A stretch of 64,000 nucleotides of DNA from Planifilum fimeticola (GTDB lineage Bacteria; Bacillota; Bacilli; Thermoactinomycetales; DSM-44946). Under the pieces are notes generated by a model, which was not told the origin of the DNA, ran no database searches, and worked only from the letters and a program-made list of their open reading frames with translations. Both the position numbers and the translations under genes were made by a program. Location: the NCBI RefSeq assembly GCF_003001905.1, contig NZ_PVNE01000019.1, positions 1-64,000 on the forward strand, given 5' to 3'. How positions within the stretch are numbered: position 1 is the stretch's first letter; each line of letters starts with the position of its first letter. Positions 45,102-55,017 of this stretch are shown in pieces.

Positions 45102-48100
45102 GTCGCATTTCCCCTTTCTTGTGAAGGACCGTCTCATACTTTTCCAAAAACCTTTCGATCATCGCCAGGGCGTCTCCCGAATTCATCCCCTGCACCTTGA
45201 AGGCGATCCCGACCCGCCGGCCGGAGGACAGCCGGACGCGCCGATCCGGAAACTCGTGGGTGAGGCGGATCAACCGACCGGCATCGATCCGCCCGTTCTG
45301 ATCCGGAGAAAACCGGATGACGATCTCCCCCTTCTCCTGCACCACCTGCTCGATGCCGTATCGGACGGCGTAGGCGCGAATCCGCGCCACCCGGAGCAGG
45401 TTGATCACCGGTTCCGGCAGGTCACCGAAGCGGTCCTCGATCTCCTCCTCCAGGTCCCGGGCCTCTTCCAGGGCGCGGACGGAGCGGATCTTCTTGTAAA
45501 TCTCGATCTTCTGCTTCTCGTCCCGGATATATTCGGACGGAAGGTAGGCGTCCACCTTCAGTTCGATCTCCGGCTCCCCGCCCTTCTCTTTCTCCTCTTT
45601 CCCCTGCAGTTCGTCGATGGCCTCCTTCAGCATCTGGCTGTAAAGCTCAAAGCCCACCGAGGCGATGTGGCCATGCTGCTCCGCCCCCAGGAGGTTCCCG
45701 GCGCCGCGGATGGCCAGGTCCCGCATGGCGATCTTGAACCCGGAACCGAGCTCGGTGAATTCCTTGATCGCCTGCAGGCGCTTCTCCGCCGCCTCCGAAA
45801 GCACCTTGTCCCGCTGATAGGTGAAATAGGCGTAGGCGATGCGGTTGGAGCGCCCCACCCGACCCCGGAGCTGGTACAGCTGAGAAAGACCCATCTTGTC
45901 GGCGTCGTAGATGATCAGGGTGTTGACGTTGGGGATGTCCACGCCGGTCTCGATGATGGAGGTGCTGACGAGCACGTCGTACTCTCCGTCCAGGAAATCG
46001 AGCATCACCTTCTCCAGCTCCGTCTCCGGCATCTGGCCGTGGGCGACGGCCACCCGCGCCTCGGGAACCAGCGAACGCACCTGATCGGCCATCTGGTCGA
46101 TGTTGTGCACCTGGTTGTACAGGAAGTACACCTGCCCCCCGCGCGCCAGCTCCCGCTCGATCGCCTCCCGCACCAGGGCGGCGGAGTACTCCAACACATA
46201 GGTTTGAACCGGAAAGCGGTTTTCCGGCGGCGTCTCGATGACGGACAGATCCCGCACCCCGATCATCGCCATGTGAAGGGTGCGGGGGATCGGCGTGGCG
46301 GTAAGGGTCAGCACATCCACATTGTGCTTCATCTGTTTGATTTTCTCCTTGTGCTTCACGCCGAACCGCTGTTCCTCGTCGACGATCAACAGCCCGAGAT
46401 CCCGGAACTGGACATCCTTGGACAGGAGTCGGTGGGTGCCGATCACGATGTCCACGGTGTGCTCTTTGAGCCCCTTGATCGTTTCCCTCTGTTCCTTGCG
46501 GGTGCGGAACCGGGACAGCACCCGGATCTCCACGGGGAAATCGGCAAACCGCTCCCGGAAGGTCTCGTAGTGCTGTTGGGCCAGGATGGTGGTCGGCACC
46601 AGGACGGCCACCTGCTTGCCGTCCATCACGGCCTTGAAGGCCGCCCGGATGGCCACTTCCGTCTTTCCGTACCCCACATCCCCGCACAGCAGGCGGTCCA
46701 TCGGCCGGTCCCGCTCCATGTCCCGCTTGATCTCCTCGATGGAGCGCAGCTGGTCGGGGGTTTCCTCATAGGGAAACATGGCGTCGAATTCCCGCTGGAA
46801 GGGGGTGTCCTTGGAGAAGGCGTAACCCTTGGCCGCCTGCCGCTTGGCGTAGAGCTGAATCAGTTCGGCGGCGATGTCCTGCACCGAGGAGCGGACCCGG
46901 TTTTTCACCTTGCTCCACTCGCTGCCCCCCAGGCTGTACACCTTGGGTTTCTTTTCCTCGCTGCCGATGTACTTTTGGACCTGCTCGATCTGTTCCACCG
47001 GGACATACAGCTTGTCGTTCCCGGCGTACTGGATCAGCAGATAATCCTTGTGGCGGCCGTCCACCTCCAGCGTCTCGATGCCCGCATAGCGACCGATGCC
47101 GTGATTGACGTGCACCACGTAATCGCCCGGCTTCAGATCCTGATAATCCTTGATCTTTTCCGCATAATCCATCTTGGCGATGCGGCGGGCCCGCCGTCGC
47201 CGCTGGGTGAAGACTTCCCCTTCCGTGATCACCGCCAGCCGGGAGGCGCTCATCTCAAAGCCGCCCAAAAGGGTGGCGATCCGCACCACCGGATGTCCCG
47301 GAGGGGGAGGGTCCTTCGACGTATCTTTCGTCGCCTCCATGCCGTAATCGGCGAGCACCCGGATCAACCGCTCGGCGCGCTCCTCCGTGCCGGCGGTGAA
47401 GATGACCCGGTAGCGCCCCTTCATCCAACGCTCCCATTCCCCCTTCAAGGCATGCATCTGTCCGTGGAACTGCTGCATCCCCCGGCAGAGGATCTGGACG
47501 ATGTTCTGGGGCTGGATGCCCGGCGTCTGGCGCATGAACAGGGAAAGGTAGATCACATCGAGGGAAATCCGCTGAAACAGATCCTCATAGGAAAAGGAAA
47601 CCTTCAGCTCGGGCAGATACTCCCCCTGCCCCAGGAGGGCCGTCTGCCATTCCGCCTCTTCCCGCTCCATCTGCCGGGCCGTCTCCCGGATGCGGGTCGG
47701 TTCATCCATGATGAGCACCGCATCCCCGGGCATATATGACAGAATACTTTGACAATCAGGGTAAATGGGTTCGATATATTTGTAGATTCCGGTGAAAAAC
47801 TGCCCGGTCTTCAGCTGCTCGATCTCCCAGCCGATCGTTTCGGTCAATTTTTTCCTCAGGGCCGGGTCCTTCACCGTCCTGAGCCGTTCCTCCAGCAGGC
47901 CCGCCACCCGGTCCCCGGCCTGATACAGCCGTTCCTGGGGAGCAAACAGCTCCCGGGCGGGCGGGATCAGCACCTCCTGCCGCTTCTCATAGGAACGTTG
48001 ATCGGCCACGGAAAAGGGACGGATGGAATCCACCTCGTCGTCAAACCACTCAATGCGGACCGGATCGTTGAAGGTGACGGGATACACGTCCAAGATGCCG

Positions 48101-48633
48101 CCCCGCACGCTGAATTCTCCGGCCTTTTCCACCATTTCCACCCGTTCGTAGCCGATCTCCGACAAGCGGCTCACCAAGGGTTCCATCGGGTGCACTTCCC
48201 CCACCGTCAGGTGGATGTGGGCGTCTCTCACAGCGGAGCGCGGGGGGAAACGGCGGCGCAATCCCGAGTAGGGAACCACCAGCACGCCCCTGAAGCCCCG
48301 GGACAGGCGGGACAATACCTCGATCCGCTCCCCCAGGGTCTCCTGCCCGGCCAGTGCCACCTCCGTCACCACCAGCTCGTTGGCCGGATACAGCATCACC
48401 TGATCCCTGGGAAGCAGTTCATACAGGTCCTCCAGCGCCTTTTGCGCCTGGTTCAGGTTGTGGGTGACCAGGAGAACCGGCCGCTCCGTCTCCTGATGGA
48501 GGGCCGCCACATATACCATGCGGGCGGTTCCGGACAATCCCGCAACCATCTGTTCCTTGAGCCGCCGCTTGAGCCCTTCCACGGTCGCCTGAAAATCGCC
48601 ATCCTGTCTGAACATTTGAATGAGCGGCTCCAT
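45088..48633 (-). CDS. mfd: Transcription-repair coupling factor Mfd
   Basis: A 1181-residue ATP-dependent translocase that removes stalled RNA polymerase and recruits UvrA. UvrB-like N-terminal modules, an RNA polymerase interaction domain (KPGDYVVHVNHGIGRYAGIE), helicase motifs (LLCGDVGYGKTEVAIRAAF Walker A, VDEEQRFG, LTATPIPRT, GRVGRS) and a C-terminal TRCF domain. Length is normal. The ATG at 48633 has GGGGAGGG 8 nt upstream. It is followed by prsA with overlap, and preceded by fin. A perfect hairpin lies upstream. Confidence 0.97.
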   Translation of the reverse strand: MEPLIQMFRQDGDFQATVEGLKRRLKEQMVAGLSGTARMVYVAALHQETERPVLLVTHNLNQAQKALEDLYELLPRDQVMLYPANELVVTEVALAGQETLGERIEVLSRLSRGFRGVLVVPYSGLRRRFPPRSAVRDAHIHLTVGEVHPMEPLVSRLSEIGYERVEMVEKAGEFSVRGGILDVYPVTFNDPVRIEWFDDEVDSIRPFSVADQRSYEKRQEVLIPPARELFAPQERLYQAGDRVAGLLEERLRTVKDPALRKKLTETIGWEIEQLKTGQFFTGIYKYIEPIYPDCQSILSYMPGDAVLIMDEPTRIRETARQMEREEAEWQTALLGQGEYLPELKVSFSYEDLFQRISLDVIYLSLFMRQTPGIQPQNIVQILCRGMQQFHGQMHALKGEWERWMKGRYRVIFTAGTEERAERLIRVLADYGMEATKDTSKDPPPPGHPVVRIATLLGGFEMSASRLAVITEGEVFTQRRRRARRIAKMDYAEKIKDYQDLKPGDYVVHVNHGIGRYAGIETLEVDGRHKDYLLIQYAGNDKLYVPVEQIEQVQKYIGSEEKKPKVYSLGGSEWSKVKNRVRSSVQDIAAELIQLYAKRQAAKGYAFSKDTPFQREFDAMFPYEETPDQLRSIEEIKRDMERDRPMDRLLCGDVGYGKTEVAIRAAFKAVMDGKQVAVLVPTTILAQQHYETFRERFADFPVEIRVLSRFRTRKEQRETIKGLKEHTVDIVIGTHRLLSKDVQFRDLGLLIVDEEQRFGVKHKEKIKQMKHNVDVLTLTATPIPRTLHMAMIGVRDLSVIETPPENRFPVQTYVLEYSAALVREAIERELARGGQVYFLYNQVHNIDQMADQVRSLVPEARVAVAHGQMPETELEKVMLDFLDGEYDVLVSTSIIETGVDIPNVNTLIIYDADKMGLSQLYQLRGRVGRSNRIAYAYFTYQRDKVLSEAAEKRLQAIKEFTELGSGFKIAMRDLAIRGAGNLLGAEQHGHIASVGFELYSQMLKEAIDELQGKEEKEKGGEPEIELKVDAYLPSEYIRDEKQKIEIYKKIRSVRALEEARDLEEEIEDRFGDLPEPVINLLRVARIRAYAVRYGIEQVVQEKGEIVIRFSPDQNGRIDAGRLIRLTHEFPDRRVRLSSGRRVGIAFKVQGMNSGDALAMIERFLEKYETVLHKKGEMRHAAQ

Positions 48634-48690
48634 CGGATGATCCCTCCCCTCCGCGGAGTTATCGTTACCGCTTTCGTCTCCATGCAAAGA

Positions 48691-48715
48691 AGCCTTGGCT
48701 GGGGACAGCCAAGGC
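48691..48715 (-). terminator. Perfect hairpin between fin and mfd
   Basis: AGCCTTGGCTG, loop of four, CAGCCAAGGCT. The T-run on the minus strand is weak (TTCTTTG), so it may be a partial terminator of the fin transcript. Confidence 0.55.
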
Positions 48716-48918
48716 TGTTATCCGCCGCTTTGCCAAACCTCCGGGCCTCTTCAAAAACGAGGCTCCTTAGGGATTCGTGTAAACGATCAAAGTTCCTCCG
48801 AGCACCTTCCCCCCTCCGTCCGGCAGCAAACCGGGCGGCAGGAGCGAGAAACGGCCCTCCGAGGAACTTCCCAAAGGGAACCGTACCCATCGCCAAAAAA
48901 GAAACACTCCCTATTTCC

Positions 48919-49149
48919 CTATTGAAAAGGATCCGGCAGGAGCGATAATTCCGGGTTGTTCTGGAGCATTTCCTGGCAGGTTTCACAAATCACTTGCACG
49001 CGTATCTCCCCATCCAGTTCATAGGATATTATATCCTTCCGCTCCTCCGGGGTCAACCAATGGAACCCCAGCTGCATTTCGGTGACCCGATCATCTTCGA
49101 TGCGGCCGATCGGGGTCCGGCAGTAGCGACAGACATATTGGATCGCCAT
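48919..49149 (-). CDS. fin: Anti-sigma-F factor Fin
   Basis: A 76-residue protein matching Fin (YabK): MAIQYVCRYCRTPIGRIEDD followed by RVTEMQLGFHWLTPEERKDI and an ICETCQEML zinc cysteine pair. Two CxxC pairs bind zinc. In B. subtilis Fin is made in the forespore and switches sigma-F off in favour of sigma-G. It lies between pth and mfd, as in Bacillus. A 230-base gap with a perfect hairpin separates it from mfd. Confidence 0.93.
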   Translation of the reverse strand: MAIQYVCRYCRTPIGRIEDDRVTEMQLGFHWLTPEERKDIISYELDGEIRVQVICETCQEMLQNNPELSLLPDPFQ

Positions 49150-49213
49150 GGTAGGCAGCCTCCCGCCGTCCGTGTTTTCCCTTCCTATTATGACCCTGTC
49201 GGCCGCTTTTCAG

Positions 49214-49786
49214 TCATCCCGTCCCTCGCCGGTTAAACCGGTTCATCGCCTCGTCGAAGGTGGATACCACCCACTGGTGGATCGCCTCCGCCGCCCTCTC
49301 CACCGTTTCCTCGATCAGGGGGCGCTCCTCCCGGGTGAAGGGGGAGATCACGTAATCCACCACCGGCATTCGACCGGCGGGGTGTCCGATGCCGATTCGA
49401 ACGCGCTTGAACTCATTGGTCCCGAGATGCTCGATGAGCGACTCAAGTCCCCGGTGTCCGCCGGAGCTGCCCTTCTTGCGGAGGCGCAATTGTCCCGGAG
49501 GCAGGTCCAGATCGTCGCAGACGACAGCAACATCCTCGATGTCACACTTCAGCCAGTCACAGGCGGGCCGCACCGATTCCCCCGAGAGGTTCATGTAGGT
49601 CATCGGTTTCAGGAGAACGACCCGCTCTCCCATCACCCGGCCGCTTCCGGTCAATCCCTTCCACTTGCTCTGATTCATGGAGATCTGCCACCGCTCCGCC
49701 AAGCGGTCGATCACCCAAAAGCCCACATTGTGCCGCGTCGCCGCATATTTTTCTCCTGGATTTCCCAATCCGACGATCAGTTTCAT
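49214..49786 (-). CDS. pth: Peptidyl-tRNA hydrolase
   Basis: A 190-residue esterase that recycles peptidyl-tRNA (SpoVC in B. subtilis). MKLIVGLGNPGEKYAATRHN carries the catalytic His region; KPMTYMNLSGESV, VVCDDLDLPPGQLRLRKKGS with the catalytic Asp, and SSGGHRGLESL are family motifs. ATG at 49786 is chosen by homology. It has no Shine-Dalgarno: the six T residues of an upstream terminator end one base before it. A TTG at 49804 is an alternative start. Confidence 0.95.
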   Translation of the reverse strand: MKLIVGLGNPGEKYAATRHNVGFWVIDRLAERWQISMNQSKWKGLTGSGRVMGERVVLLKPMTYMNLSGESVRPACDWLKCDIEDVAVVCDDLDLPPGQLRLRKKGSSGGHRGLESLIEHLGTNEFKRVRIGIGHPAGRMPVVDYVISPFTREERPLIEETVERAAEAIHQWVVSTFDEAMNRFNRRGTG

Positions 49787-49787
49787 G

Positions 49788-49831
49788 AAAAAACGGGCGG
49801 CCAATCAGCCACGGCCCGCGGAAGGCCGCCC
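49788..49831 (-). terminator. Terminator or attenuator abutting the pth start codon
   Basis: GGGCGGCC and GGCCGCCC form an 8-bp GC stem with a 21-nt structured loop, followed on the minus strand by GTTTTTTC and the pth ATG. It separates ctc from pth and may control pth. Confidence 0.7.
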
Positions 49832-49911
49832 TTCCTCCCCCTCTCTGTCTCTATGTATGCGCCCGGCGAATCGGGCGGATGTTCCCGTCACCGCCCTTCC
49901 CGGGCTCCGGC

Positions 49912-49942
49912 GAAAAAAGAGCAAGCGCAACTTTCGTTGCGC
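49912..49942 (-). terminator. ctc terminator
   Basis: GCGCAAC, loop GAAA, GTTGCGC, then TTGCTCTTTTTTC on the minus strand. Between it and the ctc stop lies a second large GC-rich hairpin (49954-49994). Confidence 0.7.
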
Positions 49943-49994
49943 CCGTATCCAAAGGACATCCCGGGCGGAACCTGCCCGCCCGGAGGGACGTCCG

Positions 49995-50606
49995 TCATTC
50001 ACCCTCTTCCGTTTCGGCGGTTTCATCCGTTCCTTCGTCCGCCGCTTCCTCCTCCGCACCCGATTGCGGCTCCAGCACGCTGACAACCACCTGGTCCGGA
50101 TCGGACAAAAGCTTTACCCCTTCAGGAAGGGGTATCTCTGCCAAGGTGAGGACATCGCCGATTTCCAGGTTGCTCACATCGACGGAGATCTCGCCAGGAA
50201 GCTGACTGGGAAGACAACGAATCTCCGCATACCGCAGCTGTTGCTGCAAGACGCCGCCGGCCTTCACTCCCGGGGATTCTCCCTGGAGGGTGAGGGGAAC
50301 TTCCTTTTCGACGGGCTCGTCCATGCGGATGGCCTTGAAGTCCACGTGCAGGATCTGGTCCTTCACCGGATCCCTCTGCACTTCCTGCACGATGACGGCC
50401 TGGTTTTCCCCCTCCAGCTGAAGCTGCAGGACGGCCGAACTTCCTCCCTGCTGCAGCAGGCGGATAAACTCTCCCTGGTCCACGTGCAGCAACCGGTTGT
50501 CCCGGTTTTTCCCGTACAGGACACCGGGAATGCGTCCCTTGCGCCGCAGGCGGGTGACGGTGGACCGTGGTCGGGCTTCCCTCTTTTCGGCGATAAGCGT
50601 GAGCAC
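49995..50606 (-). CDS. ctc: Ribosomal protein bL25 / general stress protein Ctc
   Basis: A 203-residue 5S-rRNA-binding ribosomal protein of the long TL5/Ctc type. The N-terminal L25 domain has LRRKGRIPGVLYGK and a beta-rich C-terminal domain follows (LPGEISVDVSNLEIGDVLTL), ending in an acidic tail. GTG start with GGAGG about 10 nt upstream. In B. subtilis ctc is under sigma-B; here a GTTTGA-N14-GGATAT sequence upstream resembles a sigma-B site. Confidence 0.93.
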   Translation of the reverse strand: MLTLIAEKREARPRSTVTRLRRKGRIPGVLYGKNRDNRLLHVDQGEFIRLLQQGGSSAVLQLQLEGENQAVIVQEVQRDPVKDQILHVDFKAIRMDEPVEKEVPLTLQGESPGVKAGGVLQQQLRYAEIRCLPSQLPGEISVDVSNLEIGDVLTLAEIPLPEGVKLLSDPDQVVVSVLEPQSGAEEEAADEGTDETAETEEGE

Positions 50607-50628
50607 CTTTCATCATCCTCCTCGAGGT

Positions 50629-50678
50629 GGGATATAAACCCATTTAAGGAATATATCCCAACGAGGAGGGTTTCAAAC
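50629..50678 (-). promoter_or_regulatory. Possible sigma-B-type ctc promoter and inverted repeat
   Basis: On the minus strand GTTTGA (50673-50678) and GGATAT (50653-50658) are 14 bases apart, each one mismatch from the sigma-B consensus. GGGATATA (50629-50636) and TATATCCC (50652-50659) form an inverted repeat at the expected start site. Confidence 0.4.
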
Positions 50679-50680
50679 CT

Positions 50681-51631
50681 TTAATCAAAGAGCTTGCTGA
50701 CGGACAACTCCTGATGAACGCGGATAATCGCCTCACCGATCAGGGGAGAAACCGAGAGGACGCGGATTTTGTCCAGCTGTTTCTCCGGGGTGAGGGGAAT
50801 GGTGTTGGTCACGACCATTTCCTTGATATTGGCCTTTTTGATCCGTTCGATGGCGGGGCCGGAAAAGACGGGATGGGTGCAGCAGGCGTAAACCTCTTTG
50901 GCCCCGTGCTCGATGAGGGCGTCGGCCGCCAGCATGATCGTCCCCGCCGTGTCGATGATATCGTCGATGATGATGGCCGTCCGGCCCCTGACATCCCCGA
51001 CGATGTTCATCACTTCCGCCACGTTGGGCTCCGGACGCCGCTTGTCGATAATGGCAATCGGGGCTCCCAGTCTCTCGGCCATCTTGCGGGCGCGGATCAC
51101 CCCTCCGTGGTCGGGGGAGACCACCACCACTTCATCCAGCTGCTTCTCGATGAAATACTTGCTCAAAATGGGAACGCCGAGCAGATGATCCACCGGAATG
51201 TCGAAAAATCCCTGGATTTGGGTGGCGTGCAGATCCATCGTGATAATCCGGTCGGCACCCGCCGTCTCGATCAGATTGGCCACCAATTTGGCGGTAATCG
51301 GATCCCTCGCCCTGGTTTTGCGATCCTGGCGGGCGTAACCGTAATAGGGGATCACCACGTTGATCGTCCGGGCGGAAGCCCGTTTCAGCGCGTCAACCAT
51401 CACCAGGAGCTCCATCAGGTGCTGGTTGACGGGATGACAGGTGGATTGGACCACATAAACATCCGATCCCCTCACGCTTTCATTCAACTTGATATGAATT
51501 TCGCCGTCGCTGAATCGACCCACTTCGGCATCCCCGAGCGGAACGCCGATGTGGTCCGCAATTTCCCGGGCCAAATCAGGATTTGAATTACAGGTGAAAA
51601 TTTGCAAGCGGGATTCCCGATAATGTGACAT
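50681..51631 (-). CDS. prs: Ribose-phosphate pyrophosphokinase
   Basis: A 316-residue class I PRPP synthase, which makes PRPP from ribose 5-phosphate and ATP. Motifs: [52 protein letters not shown] and the PRPP-binding loop [13 protein letters not shown]. The product supplies purR signalling, Hpt and nucleotide synthesis encoded nearby. Length is standard. It lies between glmU and ctc as in Bacillus, 150 bases after the glmU stop. Confidence 0.97.
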   Translation of the reverse strand: MSHYRESRLQIFTCNSNPDLAREIADHIGVPLGDAEVGRFSDGEIHIKLNESVRGSDVYVVQSTCHPVNQHLMELLVMVDALKRASARTINVVIPYYGYARQDRKTRARDPITAKLVANLIETAGADRIITMDLHATQIQGFFDIPVDHLLGVPILSKYFIEKQLDEVVVVSPDHGGVIRARKMAERLGAPIAIIDKRRPEPNVAEVMNIVGDVRGRTAIIIDDIIDTAGTIMLAADALIEHGAKEVYACCTHPVFSGPAIERIKKANIKEMVVTNTIPLTPEKQLDKIRVLSVSPLIGEAIIRVHQELSVSKLFD

Positions 51632-51780
51632 GTCGCTGTACCCTCCATCATTTTCGCTGCCGGCAGCGCCGAAGGCGCTTCCATTTTGCCACTGTTTTCA
51701 AAACCTGTCCAAAGATCAAACCTTTCCCGGACGTGGAAACGGCACGGCGGGGCGAAGGATCGGCCCGTCGTGCCCTTGTT

Positions 51781-53163
51781 TCAATCGGAATCTTTCTTCT
51801 GTCTCAGCCTTTTGGCATAGCCCGGTTTGTTCACCTGCCGCTCGCGGGCGATGGCCAAAGCCTCTTGCGGCACATCGTCGGTGATGGTGGAACCGGCGGC
51901 CACATAAGCTCCCTTCTCGACGGTCACGGGGGCGACCAGGTTTACGTTGCATCCGATGAAAGCTCCGTCACCGATCACGGTCCGGTGTTTTTTCACCCCG
52001 TCGTAGTTGACGGTGACCGCTCCGCAACCGATGTTCACGCCTTCTCCCACGTCGGCGTCTCCCACGTAACCGAGGTGGGATACTTTGGAGCCCCGTCCCA
52101 GCCGGGCGTTTTTGATGTCGACGAAACAGCCCACCTTCGTCTCCGCCTCCAACCGGCTTCCCGGACGGATATAAGCGAAGGGACCCACCTGGGAGCGCTC
52201 CTCCACCGCGCAATCCTGCAGCACCGAATACCGGATGGTCGAGCCGTCCCCCACCGTCACTCCGGTCAGATCCGCCTGGGGACCGATGGTGCAGCCTTCA
52301 CCGATCACGGTCCCCCCCTTCAGGTAACTTCCGGGGTAAATCACCGTGTCCCGGCCGATGACCACATCCGCCTCAATGTAAGTGTTCCCGGGATCGATGA
52401 CGGTCACGCCGTTCAACATATGTTCTCTCAGGAGCCGCCGGGTCATGGCGGCCTCCGCCTCAGCCAGCTGGACGCGGTTGTTCACACCCATGGCTTCTTC
52501 CGGATCGTCGACGATCTCCGCCGCAATGCGCTCTCCCCGATGCCGCAGGATGGGAATCACGTCCGGGAGATAGTATTCTCCTTGGTCATTGTCGTTGCTC
52601 ACCTGGGCGAGGGCGTCAAACAGCCGGCGGTTGTCGAAGCAAACCGTTCCGGTAAACACTTCGCGCACCTTCCGTTCCTCCGGTGAGGCGTCCTTGTGCT
52701 CCACGATCCGGAGAACCTCGCCGCCCTCCCCGCGCAACACCCTGCCGTAACCCGTCGGATCGGGCAAAACCGCCGTGAGCAGAGTAGCGGCCGCTCCTAA
52801 GCGGCGGTGACCCTCCACCAGTCGGGAAAAGGTGTCCTCCGTATACAAGGGATGGTCGCCGTAGAGAATCAAGGTGGTCCCGTCCCGCCCCTGAAGGAGG
52901 GATGACGCCTGCATCACCGCATGGGCCGTCCCCAGCTGCTCCTTTTGCTCCACGAAACGGGCCCGCTCCCCCACATGGGATTGAACCTGCTCTGCGTGGT
53001 GCCCCACCACGACGATCGTCTCGTCCACTCCTATCCGGTTTAGGGCGTCCAGAATGTGATCGATGATCGGTTTGCCGCAGACCGGGTGCAACACCTTGTG
53101 TTTCCCCGATTTCATCCGAGTCCCCTGCCCGGCGGCCAAGATGACCGCATACAGTTTCTCCAT
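51781..53163 (-). CDS. glmU: Bifunctional UDP-N-acetylglucosamine pyrophosphorylase / GlcN-1-P acetyltransferase
   Basis: A 460-residue cytosolic enzyme making UDP-GlcNAc for peptidoglycan. The N-terminal uridylyltransferase has VILAAGQGTRMKSGKHKVLH; the C-terminal left-handed beta-helix shows hexapeptide repeats (VVIGRDTVIYPGSYLKGGTV, KTVIGDGAFIGCN-like turns) and the acetyltransferase region NYDGVKKHRT. Both domains are complete. It lies between spoVG and prs. Confidence 0.97.
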   Translation of the reverse strand: MEKLYAVILAAGQGTRMKSGKHKVLHPVCGKPIIDHILDALNRIGVDETIVVVGHHAEQVQSHVGERARFVEQKEQLGTAHAVMQASSLLQGRDGTTLILYGDHPLYTEDTFSRLVEGHRRLGAAATLLTAVLPDPTGYGRVLRGEGGEVLRIVEHKDASPEERKVREVFTGTVCFDNRRLFDALAQVSNDNDQGEYYLPDVIPILRHRGERIAAEIVDDPEEAMGVNNRVQLAEAEAAMTRRLLREHMLNGVTVIDPGNTYIEADVVIGRDTVIYPGSYLKGGTVIGEGCTIGPQADLTGVTVGDGSTIRYSVLQDCAVEERSQVGPFAYIRPGSRLEAETKVGCFVDIKNARLGRGSKVSHLGYVGDADVGEGVNIGCGAVTVNYDGVKKHRTVIGDGAFIGCNVNLVAPVTVEKGAYVAAGSTITDDVPQEALAIARERQVNKPGYAKRLRQKKDSD

Positions 53164-53274
53164 CTTCGGATGAGCCCCCTGTTTCTCCTGATAAACTTCA
53201 TACCTGACTATATCCCAAAGCCCTTATGATTTCAATAAGTGCGGTCGTGCTGGTTCTTTCCAATTCGTCGGCCC

Positions 53275-53304
53275 AAAAAAAGGGGGCCCGAACCTTCCGG
53301 ACCC
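53275..53304 (-). terminator. spoVG terminator
   Basis: GGGTCCG and CGGGCCC pair around a short loop, followed on the minus strand by CCTTTTTTTGGGC, about 90 bases past the spoVG stop. Confidence 0.75.
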
Positions 53305-53392
53305 ATTCGCGATATGTATGCGCCATCCGTTTCCGCCGCAGGGATCGATTCGAAATTCCTGAAAGGCCTTCTCGCCGCTGACGAGGGTCGGA

Positions 53393-53683
53393 TCACAAAA
53401 CCCCTTCGGCCGGTTCCCTGACCAGATTCTCACTGGCCCGGCGGTACGCTTCCAGAACCGCGGCTTCAATCTTTTCCCTCATCGTCGGTGAAATCGGATG
53501 GGCGATGTCGCGAAATTCCCCCTCCGGCGTTCGTTTGCTGGGCATCGCAACGAACATCCCCTTTTTTCCGTCGATCACGCGAATGTCGTGAACGACGAAT
53601 TCACCGTCGATGGTGATGGAAACGATGGCGCGCATACGCCCCTCCGGATATACGCGCCGCAACCGCACTTCTGTCACTTCCAA
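53393..53683 (-). CDS. spoVG: Septation regulator SpoVG
   Basis: A 96-residue RNA/DNA-binding regulator. It reads [57 protein letters not shown], nearly the family consensus. The TTG at 53683 aligns exactly with the SpoVG N-terminus and has GGTGGTGAAAGGG upstream, so the longer ATG frame is rejected. It is placed between ridA and glmU as in Bacillus. Confidence 0.95.
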   Translation of the reverse strand: MEVTEVRLRRVYPEGRMRAIVSITIDGEFVVHDIRVIDGKKGMFVAMPSKRTPEGEFRDIAHPISPTMREKIEAAVLEAYRRASENLVREPAEGVL

Positions 53684-53776
53684 GTCCCTTTCACCACCCA
53701 TTTCCAAAGATGCCGTCATTGTACTATTCCACGCGGGTGGTGAAAATCCTTCCAGCCGATTCGATTTTTGTGAAAT

Positions 53777-54151
53777 TTAGTCGATCGTGGCGATCACTTC
53801 AATTTCGATCCCGACGTCCTTGGGAAGGCGGGAAACTTCCACGCAGGACCGGGCCGGACGGTGCTCCGGGAAGTACGTGGCATACACTTCGTTCACCTTG
53901 GAGAAATCGTTCATGTCGGCCAGGTAGACCGTCGTTTTGACCACCCGGTCCAGATCGGTACCGGCCGCCTGCAGGACGGCGCGCAGGTTGGCAAAGACCT
54001 GGTGGGTCTGCTCCTCGATGTCCCCGGTCACCAGTTCCCCCGTCGGCTTCAGGGGAATCTGCCCCGAGGTAAACACGAAGTTTCCCACCTGCATCGCCTG
54101 AGCGTAGGGACCGATCGCCGCCGGCGCCTGATCGGTACGAATCGGTTTCAC
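53777..54151 (-). CDS. ridA: RidA family enamine/imine deaminase (YabJ)
   Basis: A 124-residue trimeric deaminase of reactive enamines from PLP enzymes. Motifs: [53 protein letters not shown] and [19 protein letters not shown] with the conserved Arg. The GTG at 54151 has AAGGGGTGG 7 nt upstream and overlaps the purR stop (GTGA). YabJ has been linked to purine regulation in B. subtilis, which fits the neighbour. Confidence 0.95.
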   Translation of the reverse strand: MKPIRTDQAPAAIGPYAQAMQVGNFVFTSGQIPLKPTGELVTGDIEEQTHQVFANLRAVLQAAGTDLDRVVKTTVYLADMNDFSKVNEVYATYFPEHRPARSCVEVSRLPKDVGIEIEVIATID

Positions 54152-54981
54152 TGAAATCCCACCCCTTTTGTGAAGAGATTGCCGAGGGACACGGCGATTT
54201 TCCTGCTTTTCACGTCGATTTCCTCCACCTTCGCCAGTGAGACATAATCGTCCACCAACCGCTCCTGGGCGGGGGATTCCACCATGACGCACACCCCGGC
54301 CACTTCCGCCCGGAATTCCGCCAGCAGGTCCACCATCCCCCGCACGGTTCCTCCCGCCTTCATGAAATCATCGACGACCAGGACGCGGGAACCCTCCTTC
54401 AGGCTGCGTCGGGCAAGGGAGAAGGTCCGGATGCGCCGGCTGGAACCGGAAACGGCGTTGATCGTCACCACCGACCCCTCGGTCACCCGGCTGTCCCGGC
54501 GAACGATCGCCACGGCGGTGCCCAGGTGGGTTGCTGTGGCGTAAGCGAGAGGAATTCCCTTGGTTTCGACGGTCACCACCGCGTCGATCCGTTCTCCCGC
54601 GAACAGGGTAGCCCAGATGAGGCCGATCTCCCGAATCAGCGCCGGATCGCCGAGCAGGTCCGACAGGTACAGGTATCCTCCGGGCAAAATGCGGTCCGGA
54701 TCGGCCAACCGCTCGCACAGTTCCTTCACCACGGCTTCGGTCCGGCTCCGGTCCAACCGCGGGATGAACCGGACGCCGCCGGCCGCCCCGGCGACGGTTT
54801 CCAGCACTCCCGCTCCCTGCGCTTCGAGCACCGCGTGAATGATGTCCAGGTCCTCGCTGATGGACGACTTGGCCGTCCCGTACCGCTCGGCGAAGGTCCC
54901 GAGAGGAATCAGCTTGTGCGGCTCTTGGATCAACAACCGTGTCATATCCACCAACCGTGCGCTCCGTCTCCACTTTTTCAT
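54148..54981 (-). CDS. purR: Purine operon repressor PurR
   Basis: A 277-residue Gram-positive PurR: an N-terminal winged helix ([20 protein letters not shown]) and a phosphoribosyltransferase-like domain that senses PRPP ([20 protein letters not shown]). PRPP prevents repression of purine genes. It is coupled to ridA. A TTGAAC-N17-TATATT promoter lies upstream. Length matches B. subtilis (285). Confidence 0.96.
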   Translation of the reverse strand: MKKWRRSARLVDMTRLLIQEPHKLIPLGTFAERYGTAKSSISEDLDIIHAVLEAQGAGVLETVAGAAGGVRFIPRLDRSRTEAVVKELCERLADPDRILPGGYLYLSDLLGDPALIREIGLIWATLFAGERIDAVVTVETKGIPLAYATATHLGTAVAIVRRDSRVTEGSVVTINAVSGSSRRIRTFSLARRSLKEGSRVLVVDDFMKAGGTVRGMVDLLAEFRAEVAGVCVMVESPAQERLVDDYVSLAKVEEIDVKSRKIAVSLGNLFTKGVGFQ

Positions 54982-55017
54982 GGATCGCCCTCCGACAATC
55001 AGCCGTGTATCAAACGA

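Noticed and set aside
44881-47739. 952-codon open frame on the plus strand opposite mfd
   Set aside because: Its translation is low-complexity His/Leu/Gly-rich and is the antisense shadow of the intact mfd gene; long shadows are normal in this GC-rich DNA.
54982-55017. Possible PurBox upstream of purR
   Set aside because: Only a partial half-site (ACGAAAT) is present and no second copy was seen.
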